Positions 11,551 to 22,091 of a stretch of 64,000 nucleotides of DNA are shown here, piece by piece. The position numbers and the translations under genes are program-made. Location of the stretch: assembly GCA_963580285.1 (NCBI GenBank), contig OY757011.1, positions 158,444,981-158,508,980 on the forward strand. The letters are read 5' to 3'. The notes under the pieces are model-generated. The model was not told the DNA's origin, did no database searches, and worked only from the letters and a program-made list of their open reading frames with translations. Each line of letters starts with the position of its first letter. The stretch's first letter is position 1. Source of the stretch: Lucinisca nassula (taxonomy: Eukaryota > Mollusca > Bivalvia > Lucinida > Lucinidae).

Positions 11551-12419
11551 ATGACATGTGATTATTTAGCAAATCTGGATGGAAAGAAAGGGGTTGGAAA
11601 TTTTATGAGTTTACACCCACCCCCACGGAAAGGTATAGGTGGGTGAAGTTTAGTTATGTGTAGCTTGCGCTTAAAACTGAATGTTGATTTATTTCATCAG
11701 CCAAAATATTTGTCAATATTCGAAGCAACCGAAATTCATGATATGACATAAGTACACCTGGTGTTACAATGAATTTTTGCCATTGAAATTTTACTCCGCA
11801 CAAAAATGTTAGATTTTACACTATTTTTGCGATAAATATTGTTTAGTAGGTTCAAAACAATTTGCAGCACGGTTATTTTTGTACGTATATTTGAAATTAG
11901 CTGGAAAGTCCCTCAGAACCTTTCCACAGTTTGCATGGGGAATTTGAAGCTTTTTTCGCTCCAGTGCACACCTTTCTCTACAATTTGCTAGCTGCCATCA
12001 AACGTGAACCAGGGATACTTCATTGTTCTATATGGTGTGTATATTTGGCGAGATGAACCTAAACGAAAGTTACACCATTTTCAGGTATTAGGTTTGTTTT
12101 TTACAAAAAGCTTGCTTTAAGCCAGCAAATGGCACAACAAACCTGCAGTTGTATGTATCAAGTATTCCAGCTTCCAAAACTTGTAGAACCGTCTGGCAAC
12201 GCCATTTTCACATATGTGACGCTGATTTCCATTTGTATATGAGCTGAGACAAAGCGAAATACTAATGAAGATGGCCAGAAAGTTCGACATCAAAGAAAAC
12301 ACCCTACCGATGGCACCAAGAGGAAGAGAAAACAAAACATTTCATATACAGTACAAATACAACGGAAAGGAAAGTAATCAGCTGGACATTCTGGTCATGT
12401 GACCCAGACATTAAGAATA
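11551..12419. other. No recognisable feature
   Basis: No gene or repeat that I can support. Confidence 0.45.
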
Positions 12420-12510
12420 ATTATATGTTTGTTCCCCGCCTCATGGCGTCTTCACGTGTAATTTGGTTCCAGTTGGCCTTGTAGTTTCAGAGGAGATGTC
12501 TTTTGGAATT
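12420..12510 (+). repeat. Dispersed repeat fragment (GTAATTTGGTTCCAGTT)
   Basis: GTAATTTGGTTCCAGTTGGC and AGTTTCAGAGGAGATGTC match the block at about 38694-38742. Confidence 0.65.
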
Positions 12511-12715
12511 GTTTGGATGCTTATGTGAGAAAAGAGGTCAGGAACATTTATCTCCTCCTTTTATGTCTTTTTCTCAACTTTTTTAATTTTCTAACTCCAT
12601 TTTCAAGGTGCTGAGAGACCTCTCAACAATTTCATATCATATTTAAGTGTGAGAAAATAAGGTGCATTAAACTCCTGAAATATGAGTGCTATTTCAAATC
12701 CTCGACTAATATTTG

Positions 12716-12955
12716 AAACAAATAAGCATATATTCATAACAAATGGGCATATATTCATAAACAAATGAGCATATTTTCATAACAAATAAGCATATATTCA
12801 TAACAAATGAGCATATATTCATAACAAGTAAGCATATATTCATAACAAATGAGCATATATTCATAACAAATAAGCACATTTTAATAACAAATAAGCATAC
12901 ATTCATAACAAATGAGCATATATTCATAACAAATGATGAGCATATATTCATAACA
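12716..12955. repeat. ~21-bp minisatellite, about 11 units
   Basis: Tandem ACAAATGAGCATATATTCATA units with point variants (aagcat, gggcat, aagcac). The period is a multiple of three, so the minus strand stays open and would read as a heptad-like MNICSFV series. With no promoter, conserved flank or start context, I treat the frame as a by-product of the period. Confidence 0.9.
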
Positions 12956-12965
12956 TGCTGCAGAC

Positions 12966-13165
12966 ATCACGAAAACACGCCTATATAATTCCGAACCCTT
13001 CAAACCCCACTTTTATATAGTTAAACCGGGGTTTATGGAGGTGTCTGCTCTTAAACATGTAGTGTAGGTACTCGTTAGAACCGCGGTTCTGAGAAGTACC
13101 CACAATCTATGTTTCGTGTAGAAATAAGAAAAACATCTCAGTTTTCCATCTGAATATGATCGTTT
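12966..13165 (-). mobile_element. Fam-B MITE, one end intact
   Basis: Begins with the terminus CATCACGAAAACACGCCTAT, then the arm CAAACCCCACTTTTATATAG and a shortened core palindrome (GTAGGTACTCGTTAGAACCG to GTACCCACAATCTATG). The far terminus is missing. Confidence 0.75.
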
Positions 13166-13309
13166 TTTTCCGCGACGGAAATAGAAACGCCGGCCAAGCT
13201 GTGAAACTAATAGGGATATGTTGTGGGGGAGGTGAGACTGCAGCTCCGGAGCTCTGGACGTTGCGTTTCATTCCAATACAGATGATTATATAACAACAAA
13301 TAGGTCCAA

Positions 13310-13400
13310 CTGGATCTTGCATCACTGGGGCATCCAACTGATATTGGCTTACAGTTGGGTAAGGCCTGCCGTCCTTGCAGCAGGTACGGGTAGAGGAGGA
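13310..13400 (+). repeat. Fam-I fragment
   Basis: GATCTTGCATCACTGGGGCA, ACAGTTGGGTAAGGCCTG and CTTGCAGCAGGTACGGGTAG match Fam-I at 14885-15090, 22092-22428 and 56488-56690. Confidence 0.65.
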
Positions 13401-13494
13401 ATGTTGTTATTATGCCTCCTGATACGGTGCTATAGAGGAATCAATGGCTCGAACTACTCCTGTCTCTAATAAATCGCCATGGACTCAATGGTGT

Positions 13495-14095
13495 TGAATA
13501 GAAGTAGAGGCAATGATCAGGAATCGATGCAATCAACCCATAGCTCCCATCAGAGACACCAAAGGGAAAGAAACACAAACATGCAACAACAGACCTAATG
13601 GAAACACCAACAGCGGAAAGCCAAAAGGACAATTACATTCCAACAAAATGGCCAAAAGGCTATCCAAAATAAAATGACACAAGCGACACAAACACCTAAA
13701 GAAAAACCGTAACAAAAATAAATCGCGACAAAAATACCACCTTGGAACGGTCAGCGGGAACGAATTCCACCGGGGGGGGGGGGGGGGGGGGGGGGGGCTT
13801 CAATCGATTTTACGTGGCCACAATCCTCGCCCTTATGTCCATCGCGATTTAGACAAATAATTTGTTCAGTCCGCATGAAGGCCTCCTAACTCATCAGAGC
13901 AACATCTCCGTGAACACAAATAATCAATCAACCACAAAAATGAAACAGCTCTGCGGACTCGACAGCAAGAAACCACTGAAATGCTTGAGCCAAAGAAAAC
14001 CAACAGTTAGAGTCCGATGGGCCCAACCAGAGATAGAGCATCAGGCATCAGCCAACATTACCTTGAATTTGATCTCTCTAATTCCCAATAAGCAT
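13495..14095 (-). mobile_element. Fam-A retroelement 3' UTR attached to its ORF end
   Basis: Directly follows the stop codon of the retroelement reading frame at 14096-14098 (minus strand), which identifies Fam-A as the 3' untranslated region of that retroelement. It runs to CTTCATT-like and GCCTCTACTTCTATT sequence at 13495. A 26-base G run lies within it at 13772-13797. Confidence 0.85.
13772..13797. repeat. Poly(G) run, 26 bases
   Basis: Homopolymer in the Fam-A UTR where the sister copy (6648-7265) has only a short G/C block. It could form a G-quadruplex, and its length is likely unreliable in the assembly. Confidence 0.95.
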
Positions 14096-14525
14096 TTACA
14101 CTGGAACCGTCATAGAATCTGAGGACTGACCCACCGGCGTGCAATTTAAGAAGGAAGCAAAGTTGTCAACCATGATTGGGTTAACTACCATGCATGCAAT
14201 CGGTCGTATAACATTTATGTTGTACCCAATCTTTTTATATCGAGGAATGATTTTACGAAATTGGGTGCTGAAATCATTGCGGTTATATATTTTTCTGAAT
14301 TTGTATACTAAGTCACCATAAAATTCGGGTTCCGATAGACCTTGTTGCAGAAGAGATTTAAGTCCAATATTGAATTTGAAATAAAATCAGAATGACGTTT
14401 ATAAAATTTAGAAAAGGCTTTGCGTAGTGAATGGTACCGATAACCCTGATTAAGAAGTTTAGCCGTTAACAATGTATTACGAGTGTTGAAGTCAGAAGCC
14501 ATCGAAATTCCACTGTATATGTTTT
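14096..14525 (-). pseudogene. C-terminal end of a reverse-transcriptase ORF (Fam-A), frameshifted
   Basis: Minus strand. The upstream frame reads MASDFNTRNTLLTAKLLNQG and GYRYHSLRKAFSKFYKRHSD. After a single-base shift near 14380 the frame continues with GLKSLLQQGLSEPEFYGDLV, then QFRKIIPRYKKIGYNINVI and MVVNPIMVDNF, ending CTPVGQSSDSMTVPV and a stop at 14096-14098. I associate this block from memory with the C-terminal part of abundant reverse-transcriptase polyproteins in molluscs and cnidarians. The palm domain itself is not in the window, so the exact clade is open. Except for the one frameshift the ~140 residues are open, so this is the youngest Fam-A copy here. The stop leads straight into the Fam-A 3' UTR. 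Confidence 0.75.
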
Positions 14526-14800
14526 CCGTATTGAATCGCTGGTGAAGTGTAAGACCAATACCCATATTAGTTTAACAGATCCAGGTGGGGGTAATGGTTT
14601 CTTTCATAGAGGTAAACTGACAGTCTTCTTACAAAAATGATATTTTTATTAGTACCGCTTCAAACATAGATATAGGGATGGGGGCAGTGTAGATGGTGAG
14701 GCAAAGGTTAAATCGAGTCGGTCAATTTGCCTAACCACATTTTCCCTGGTAAACGGCACATTTCATTCGCCAAATTTTTTGAAAGAATGATCGTACTAGA

Positions 14801-14830
14801 TGGCTAATCACCAGTCAGACGCGCATCCGA
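14801..14830 (-). repeat. SINE-2 head scrap
   Basis: TAATCACCAGTCAGACGCGC followed by ATCCGAC is the antisense of the SINE-2 anticodon-arm region. Only ~30 bp remain. Confidence 0.5.
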
Positions 14831-14884
14831 CAGAATTACCGAGTTTGAAAATAGTAATTTGTTAAGTGTACGGTAGATGTCGCT

Positions 14885-15092
14885 TAGGGGCGGTTGGGTG
14901 CAGGTTGGGTGAGGCAAAGGTGACGTGTATCTTGCGTCACTGGGGCATGCGACTGATATTGGCTTAGCGGTGGACTATGTCTGCTGTCCTTGCAGCAGGG
15001 TAGGGTCGAATCTTGTTATTTCTACTTATTCTACTCTTCCATATATCTTCCTTCTTCTCCCCTGTCCCTCATTTTCATCTGCTCTACTATCC
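14885..15092 (+). repeat. Fam-I copy, truncated at its 3' side
   Basis: GGTTGGGTGAGGCAAAGGTG, then CTTGCGTCACTGGGGCATG, CTTGCAGCAGGGTAGGGT and CCCCTGTCCCTCATTTTCAT follow Fam-I order. It joins directly to the retrotransposon coding fragment, giving one chance open frame across the join. Confidence 0.65.
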
Positions 15093-15466
15093 TCTCATAT
15101 AGATGCTTTAACAAAAAAGATCTCTTCGTACTTATGGCTACTTTCAAGAATCAAGGAATATTTATCAATAGAGAATAGAGTAAAATTTTATAAAGCTTAC
15201 ATTCAGCCACATTTAGATTTTTGTAATATTATATGGGGAAATACATCTCAAAGAAATCTCTTCAGAATGTATAAATTTCAAAAGAGAGCTTGTAGGATTA
15301 TTCTAAACTTTAATGTCGATAACGTTTCTGATAGTTTAAATGAGCTGAAAATATTAACGATTTATGAACGTATCTTCCTAAGAAAAGCTAAATTTATGTT
15401 TAAAGCATTTACTCAAGAAGCACCAATATATATTCAAAATATGTTCGAGCGAACCCAAATAAATAA
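15093..15466 (+). pseudogene. Non-LTR retrotransposon ORF, C-terminal part, left half of a split frame
   Basis: Translates without stops into a typical C-terminal region found downstream of the reverse transcriptase in Jockey/CR1-like non-LTR elements: SHIDALTKKISSYLWLLSRI, then IENRVKFYKAYIQPHLDFC, NIIWGNTSQRNLFRMYKFQK, RACRIILNF, LNELKILTIYERIFLRKAKF and APIYIQNMF. The palm and fingers are missing because the copy is 5'-truncated at about 15093, where Fam-I sequence begins. The frame is cut at 15466 by the 18-kb foldback insertion. Its remaining C-terminus lies 18 kb downstream at 33467-33661, in phase. An open frame starting at 14925 runs into this block, but its first ~57 codons are Fam-I sequence and not part of the gene. 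Confidence 0.9.
15458..15466. repeat. Target-site duplication, left copy (aataaataa)
   Basis: Nine bases directly before the first base of the inserted element, identical to 33467-33475. The host frame is intact through this point. Confidence 0.93.
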
Positions 15467-15578
15467 AGTTGTGTGAAGTTGGCTCTGCAATCGCCCATCT
15501 GCATTCAGCTCTGCATAAGACTTAACAGGATTCCCTTAATGTAACAGTATTCCTGTTAAGTCTAACCCAGAGCTCGAC
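15467..15578 (+). repeat. Foldback element left terminal inverted repeat
   Basis: Non-satellite end: AGTTGTGTGAAGTTGGCTCT, then GCAATCGCCCATCTGCATTC, a 40-bp subterminal palindrome, then TCTAACCCAGAGCTCGAC, where the satellite begins. It differs from the right end only at 15525 (A against G) and 15548 (T against G). Confidence 0.92.
15521..15560. promoter_or_regulatory. Subterminal palindrome, left end
   Basis: CTTAACAGGA, 20-bp spacer, TCCTGTTAAG: perfect 10-bp arms, 54 bp from the element tip, mirrored at the right end. The spacer holds a second AACAGTATTCC-like repeat. Position and conservation suggest a transposase binding site, which is inference only. Confidence 0.6.
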
Positions 15579-18500
15579 CTAGCTCGACATAGCTCTGCAT
15601 AAACTTTCAAATCGGCAGTCTTATGCAGAGCTCGACATAGCTCGACGTAGCTCTGCAAACAACTTTCAATTCGCCAGTCTTATGCAGAGCTCGACATAGC
15701 TCGACGTAGCTCTGCATACTACTTTCAATGTGTCAGTCTAAGAGCTCGACATAGCTTGACGAAGCTCTGCATAAATATTTCAATGTGCCATACTTATGCA
15801 GAGCTCGACATAGCTCGACGTAGCTCTGCATACAACTTTCAATGTGCCATTCTTATGCAGAGCTCGACATAGATCGACGTAGCTCTGCATACAACTTTCA
15901 ATGTGCCAGTCTTATGCAGAGCTTGACATAGCAGTACTCGACCTAGCGTATTGCAGAGCTCGACCTAGCTCGACATAGCTCTGCACACAACTTTCAATTC
16001 GCCAGTCTTATGCAGAGCTCGACATAGCTCGACGTAACTCTGCATACTACATTCAATGTGCCAGTCTTATGCAGAGCTCGACATAGCTCGACGTAGCTCT
16101 GCATAAATATTTCAATATGCCATTCTTATGCAGAGCTCGACATAGCTCGACGTAGCTCTGCATACAACTTTCAATGTGCCAGTTTAGTGCAGAGCTCTGC
16201 AATCGCCTTAGGTCTGCATAATCTTAGAAATCATCACATCAATGCACAGCTCTGCGCTCGACATAGCTCGACGTAGCTCTGCATACAATTTTCAATTCGC
16301 CAGTCTTATGCAGAGCTCGGCATAGCTCGACGTAGCTCTGCATACATTTTGCAATGTGCCAGTCTTATGCAGACCTCGACATAGCAGAGCTCGACCTAGC
16401 GAATTGCAGAGCTCGACCTAGCTCGACACAGCTCTGCATAAAATTTCAATGTGCCAGTCTTATGCAGAGCTCGACATAGCTCGACGTAACTCTGCATAGC
16501 TCTGCATACAACTTTCAATGTGCCAGACTTATGCAGAGCTCGACCTAGCTCGACATAGCTCTGCAAACAACTTTCAATTCGCCAGTCTTATGCAGAGCTC
16601 GACATAGCTCGACGTAGCTCTGCATACTACTTTCAATGTACCAGTCTTATGCAGAGCTCGACATAGCTCGACGTAGCTCTGCATAAATATTTCAATGTGC
16701 CATACTTATGCAGAGCTCGACATAGCTCGACGTAGCTCTGCATACAACTTTCAATGTGCCATTCTAATGCAGAGCTCGACATAGATCGACGTAGCTCTGC
16801 ATACAACTTTCAATGTGCCAGTCTTATGCAGAGCTCGACATAGCAGAGCTCGACCTAGCGTATTGCAGAGCTCGACCCAGCTCGACATAGCTCTGCAAAC
16901 AACTTTCAATTCGCCAGTCTTATGCAGAGCTCGACATAGCTCGACGTAGCTCTGCATACTACTTTCAATGTGCCAGTCTTATGCAGAGTTCGACATAGCT
17001 CGACGTAGCTCTGCATAAATATTTCAATGTGCCATACTTATGCAGAGCTCGACATAGCTCGACGTAGCTCTGCATACAACTTTCAATGTGCCAGTTAAGT
17101 GCAGAGCTCTGCAATCCTCTTAGGTCTGCATAATCTTAGAAATCATCACATCAATGCACAGCTCTGCGCTCGACATAGCTCGACGTAGCTCTGCATACAA
17201 TTTTCAATTCGCCAGTCTTATGCAGAGCTCGACATAGCTCGACGTAGCTCTGCATACATTTTTCAATGTGCCAGTCTTATGCAGATCTCGACATAGCAGA
17301 GCTCGACCTAGCGAATTGCAGAGCTCGACCTAGCTCGACACAGCTCTGCATAAAACTTTCAATGTACCAGTCTTATGCAGAGCTCGACATAGCTCGACGT
17401 AACTCTGCATAGCTCTGCATACAACTTTCAATGTGCCAGACTTATGCAGAGACCGACCTAGCTCGACATAGCTCTGCAAACCACTTTCAATTCGCCAGTC
17501 TTATGCAGAGCTCAACATAGCTCGACGTAGCTCTGCATACTACTTTCAATGTACCAGTCTTATGCAGAGCTCGACATAGCTCGACGTAGCTCTGCATAAA
17601 TATTTCAATGTGCCATACTTATGCAGAGCTCGACATAGCTCGACGTAGCTCTGCATACAACTTTCAATGTGCCATTTTTATGCAGAGCTCGACAAAGATC
17701 GACTTAGCTCTGCATACAACTTTCAATGTGCCAGTTTAGTGCAGAGCTCTGCAATCGCCTTGGGTCTGCATAAACTATGAAACCAGCACATTAATGCACA
17801 GCTCTGCGCTCGACATAGCTCGACCTAGCTCTGCATACAAATTTCAATTCGCCAGTCTAATGCAGAGCTCGACATAGATCTCCATAAGAAGTTTCAATTC
17901 GCCGGTCTTATGCAGAGCTCGACCTAGCTCATTATAGCTCTGCATACAACTTTCAATTCGCCAGTCTTATGCAGAGCTCGACATAGCTCGACGTGGCTCT
18001 GCATACAACTTTCAATGTTCCAGTTTAGTGCAGAGCTCTGCAATCGCCTTAGGTCTACATAAACCTTGAAATCAGCACATCATTACACAGCTCTGCGCTC
18101 GACATAGCTCGACGTAGCTCTACATACAACTTTCAATTACACAGTCTAATGCAGAGCTAGACATAGCTCTGCATACAACTTTCAATTCCCACGTCTAATG
18201 CAGAGCTCGACATAGCTCGACGTAGTTCTGCATGCGACTTCCAATGTGTCAGTTTAGTGCAGAGCTTCGCATACAAGTTTCAAATCGCCAGTCTTATGCA
18301 GATCTCGACATAGCTCGACATAGCTCTTCATACAACTTTCAATTCCAAAGTCTAATGCAGAGCTCGACATAGCTCGACGTAACTCGACATAGCTCTGCAT
18401 ACAACTTTCAATGCGCCAGTTTAGTGCAGGGCTCTGCAATCACATTAGGTCTGCATAAACATCAATGCAGAGCTCTGCGCTCGTCCCAGCTCGACGTAGC

Positions 18501-18862
18501 TCTGCATACAACTATCAATTCGGTAGTTTAGTGCAGAGCTCTGCAATCGCCTTAGGTCTGCATTAACTTTGAAATCAGCACATCAATGCACAGCTCTGCG
18601 CTCGACATAGCTCGACGTAGCTCTGCATACAACTTTTAAATCACTAGTCTAATGGAGAGCTCAACATAGCTCGACATAGCTCTGCATATAACTTTCAATT
18701 CGCAAGTCTAATGCAGGTCTCGTCATAGCTCGACATAGCTCTGCATACAACTTTCAAATTCGCCATTCTTATGCAGAGCTCGACATAACTCGACATAGCT
18801 CTGCATACAACTTTCAATGCGCCAGTTAAGTGCAGAGCTCTGCAATCGCCTTAGGTCTGCTT
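15579..18862 (+). repeat. Left arm: ~59-bp satellite array
   Basis: Unit in this orientation: GCAGAGCTCGACATAGCTCG, ACGTAGCTCTGCATAC, AACTTTCAATGTGCCAGTCT, TAT. Within a unit a decamer AGCTCGACAT, AGCTCGACGT, AGCTCTGCAT is repeated three times, and the flanks GCAGAGCT and AGCTCTGC are complementary, so each unit can fold on itself. Roughly 50 units with variants (GTGCC or TTCGCC at the 3' side; CAAACAAC, CATACTAC or CATAAATATT spacers). Marker blocks with CTCTGCAATCGCCTTAGGTC interrupt the array near 16195, 17105, 17745, 18035, 18428, 18540 and 18838, giving an irregular higher-order structure. Confidence 0.95.
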
Positions 18863-20244
18863 AAATACAGACTGTGGGTACCCTTTAAGAGCGTTCCAAA
18901 TAGACGATTCTAAGGAGCATCTTCAATCTGTGTACGTACAAAAGTGGGGGTTTAAAGGGTATACTTTATTTTTTCTTAGTCCTGCTTAAATACAGTCTGT
19001 GGTTACTCTTTGAAATGATTCCAAAGAGCATTTGCAATCTGTGTGTGCTTAAAAAGAGAGGGCTTTCAGGGACTTACTTTATTTTACTTATTCCTGCATA
19101 AAAATACATGCACTGTGGGTATTGGAAGCCTCTATGGTGCAGTGGTTACGCTACTCGCCTTGTAACTCAGGGGTCGCAGGATCGATCCCGGGCTTCTCCA
19201 GACTTTTGGATGAGTCCTTAAAACGAGTCCAGTCTCTGTATGACCTAAGCTGTTGGTGAAACACTCACTCACTCACACTGTGGGTACTCTTAAGACCGCC
19301 CCATTTAGACAATTCTAAGTAGCATTCGCAATCTGTGTGTGTTTGAAAAGATAGGGTTTACAGGGGGTATACTTTACTTTTCTTATTCCTGTTTAAATAC
19401 ATAGACTGTAGTTATTCTTTATTCCTGCTTAAATACATAGACTGTGGGTACTCTTTATGACCGCCTAAATTATATGATCCTATGGAGTACCTGCAATCTG
19501 TGTGTGTCAGAAAAGGGGGGTTTACAGGGTGATATTTTGTTATTATTATTATTCTTGCATAAAATACATAGACTGTGGGTATTCTTTAAGACGGAACCCA
19601 TATGACGATTCTTAGGAGCACCCGCAATCTTGGTGTACTTGAAAAGAGGGATTTACAGCGATATACTTTATTGTTTTATTCCTGCATAAAATACAAAGAT
19701 CGTCTAGATACACTTAAAGACTGCCCAAATTAGATGATTCTATGGTCCACCCGCAATCTGTGTATGCTTGAAAGGGCTATACTATTTTTCTTATTCCTGC
19801 TTAAACACATAGACTGTAGATACTTTTTACGACTGTCCAAACACTCACAATCTGTGTATGCTTGAAAAGAGTGGATTTACAGGAGTATACTTTATATTTC
19901 TTATTTCTAGTCATATATCTAGACCCTGGGTACTCTTGAAGACCGCCTCAATTTGACGATACTTAGGAGCACTCGCAATCTGTGTGTTCTTGAAAAGAGT
20001 GTGTGTACAGGGCAATACTTTATTTTTCTTATTCCTGCTTAAATTCATAAACTATGGGTACTCTTTAAGACTGCTCAAATAGACTGGGTACTCTTTAAGA
20101 CCGCCCCAATTAAACGACCTGTGTGTACTTGAAATAAGGGATTTACAGGTTGAAACCCAAAATTTCTTATTCCTACATAAAATACATATTCTGTTGGGAC
20201 GGTTTAAGACCGCCTCAATTACACGATTCTAAGGAGCACCCGCA

Positions 20245-20246
<2 letters not shown>
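18863..20246 (+). repeat. Loop array: ~115-130-bp tandem units related to Fam-B
   Basis: About ten tandem units of the type ACTGTGGGTACTCTTTAAGA, ccgcc, gacgattctaaggagca, CGCAATCTGTGTGTGCTTGA, AAAGAG, ggtttacaggg, tatactttattttTCTTATT, CCTGCTTAAATACATAGA. Unit starts lie near 18872, 18991, 19109, 19279, 19438, 19568, 19690, 19809, 19922, 20050 and 20083. The unit is a divergent single arm plus core of the Fam-B MITE (TGTGGGTACTC, ACCGCC, CACAATCT), so a MITE appears to have been amplified in tandem inside the foldback loop. A SINE-1 copy interrupts one unit. Confidence 0.8.
19126..19282 (+). mobile_element. SINE-1 nested in the loop array
   Basis: Head GGAAGCCTCTATGGTGCAGT (A box TGGTGCAGTGG), TACTCGCCTTGTAACTCAGG, B-box-like GGATCGATCCCGGGC, body CTTCTCCAGACTTTTGGATG and a tail of CACTCACTCA. 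It splits a tandem unit: CACTGTGGGTATT precedes it and CACTGTGGGTACTC follows. It is therefore younger than the tandem amplification. Confidence 0.85.

Positions 20247-20307
<61 letters not shown>
20247..20307. repeat. (GT)n microsatellite, tail of SINE-3
   Basis: About 30 GT repeats. On the minus strand it is an (AC)n tract right after the SINE-3 end GCGACGTTAAACCCGAATTC, so it is best read as the SINE tail. Confidence 0.9.
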
Positions 20308-20310
<3 letters not shown>

Positions 20311-20636
20311 TCGGGTTTAACGTCGCTTTCAACAATTTTTCAGTCATATCACGACGGTGTCTGGTTGCGACAGGGAGCTCAATGCTCACGTTTATAGTGC
20401 TGCCTCCTTGAAGTATCATGTCCCAGACACATTACATGATACCACACCAAGTCACACTATTCCTGACACTGGATCGACCAGTCCTAGCTCTACCCCGTAA
20501 ACCTGAGTGCCAAGCGAGGAGCAGCTAGTACCATTTTTAACGACTTTGGTATGTCGCGGCCCGGGATCGAACCCGAGACCTCCCGTTCCCCGGAGCGGAC
20601 ACTCTACCAACTGAGCTATCGGGGCCGGTGCAATAT
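20308..20636 (-). mobile_element. SINE-3, tRNA-headed, with CGTTAAACCCGAATTC tail
   Basis: Minus strand: GGCCCCGATAGCTCAGTTGG and TAGAGTGTCCGCTCCGGGG form a tRNA-like D arm and anticodon arm. The B box is GGTTCGATCCCGGGC (20565-20585). Then comes a ~240-bp body ending GCGACGTTAAACCCGAATTC and an (AC)n tail. The head is complete enough to mimic a tRNA gene, but the fused body and tail show it is a SINE. Confidence 0.88.
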
Positions 20637-21055
20637 GTGTGTGTTTTAAATTCAAGTCCCAGTGATCTTAGTAGTGTTGACAGGGACTAAACCTCATTTA
20701 AAACAAAACCAATTACTTATAGTCACTTGTAGTACAAGTGCTGTATCTGAAAAGAATAAGTGTCATCCCTAAATCCGTACTCTGCCCTTGTATACTTGAG
20801 CATTTTAAAAATCATGATTTAGGACAACTGCCTCATAATAGTTGTTTCTCCAACCAGGAATTATGAACTTGTTTGATCTTGGACTTAGTTTGATACAGTT
20901 TAGATCCTGTTTCAAAAAGAGAACTGACTCTTGGGGCTTTCACCCCTTTGAATCTGGTTTTTCCTTACATGTAAATAAAACCAATGTTCGAGGAGATGAC
21001 GATTTAATTGGTCATATTAAATAGTTCAACAACTACGGCAGTTTACCGGATTGTC
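20637..21055. other. Foldback loop, no recognisable feature
   Basis: A 60-codon open frame at 20842-21024 has no motif. Nothing resembling a transposase is seen. Confidence 0.45.
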
Positions 21056-21059
21056 CATT

Positions 21060-21640
21060 CTTCATTCTAACCTAGTTTATGCCCCGCCATTCGTCCGTCC
21101 GTTCGTCCGCCAGTCCGAAACCTAAGCGCAGTCTATAACTTTCTTATTTCTGAATGGGTTTTGAAATTTCTTTGCAGAAATATTAACCATCATGAGTTAT
21201 GATGTGTCGCTTGCAAAACCCAGTTCAGAACCTCCAAGGTCAAGGTAAAAAAAGGATCCGAAACTTAAAGACAGTCAATTACGTTCTTATTTCTTTTTGG
21301 TTTTTGAAATTACTTTGCAGTAATGTTGACCATCATAAGACAATGTGTCGTGCGCAAAACCCGTATCCGTACCTCCAAGGTCAAGGTCGTACTTAGAAGT
21401 CAAATGTGAAAAAAAAAAAAAAAAAAAAAAATGTTCAAAACTTAAAAACGGTCGATAACTTTCTTAGTTCGGAATGTATTTTGAAATTATTTGGCAGAAA
21501 TGTTTGCCATCATGAGACGATCTGGCTCACACAAAACCCAGGTCTTTATCTCCAAGTCAATGTGTCATACGCAAGACCAGGTTGGTACATCGAAGTTCAA
21601 GGTCATACTCACAGGTCAAAAGGTAAAGAAAGGTGTTTTT
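21060..21640 (+). repeat. Fam-H tandem repeat (CCGTCCG / AAGGTCAAGG)
   Basis: Begins TGCCCCGCCATTCGTCCGTC. Then about three diverged units follow with ATAACTTTCTTATTTCTGAA, TTTTGAAATTTCTTTGCAGA, AACCATCATGAG, TGTGTCG and CTCCAAGGTCAAGGT. Related blocks are at 40190-40745, 55500-56110 and 58373-58930. A 23-base A run lies at 21409-21431. Confidence 0.75.
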
Positions 21641-21786
21641 TTCCTTGTGTCCGCTCAATATCTTTGTTGTTCATGGATGGATTTTTCAGGCGGGGGCATC
21701 CGTGTCCTATGGACTCATTTCTAATATATGTCTAATATATGTGTGTAATAAAGACAGATCCAGTAACTTATTAATTGTCAAGTACA

Positions 21787-21968
21787 TACAGTAAAACCTG
21801 TCTAAGTGACCACCTCTATTAAGCAAGCAACCTGTCTTAAGCAAGCAGGCTTTCAGTTCCCGAAAAAGGAAAATGTATTAAAATTCACCGGTTTTAAGCC
21901 AGCACCTGTCTTAAGCAAGCACTTTTTGATTATCCCATAGGTGCTTGCTTAATACAGGTTGGACTGTA
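21787..21968. mobile_element. Short MITE with TACAG ends (AAGCAAGC repeats)
   Basis: TACAGTAAAACCTGTCTAAG at the left and GCTTAATACAGGTTGGACTG at the right (ends in TGTA) are imperfect inverted repeats. The interior repeats CCTGTCTTAAGCAAGCA three times. The ends resemble Fam-G (CAGTAAAATTCC). Confidence 0.7.
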
Positions 21969-22091
21969 AATGATGCATTGTAAAGAACTGTATTCCTATT
22001 TTGGGGGATTAATTACCGTAATATTTTAGGTGTCACAAATTTCAGACAAATTACGGTGATCAAAATATTGTAAATGCTTCATTTATATACA

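Noticed and set aside
12706..12951. Open frame of MNICSFV-like heptads
   Set aside because: A product of a 21-bp minisatellite whose period is a multiple of three. No other evidence of coding.
14925..15092. N-terminal extension of the retrotransposon open frame
   Set aside because: These codons are Fam-I repeat sequence read by chance in frame. Similarity to retrotransposon proteins starts only at about 15093.
20560..20636. Possible tRNA gene on the minus strand
   Set aside because: The A and B boxes are good, but it is fused to a SINE body and (AC)n tail, and the acceptor stem does not close as in a real tRNA. The same applies to 37888, 48088 and 56914.
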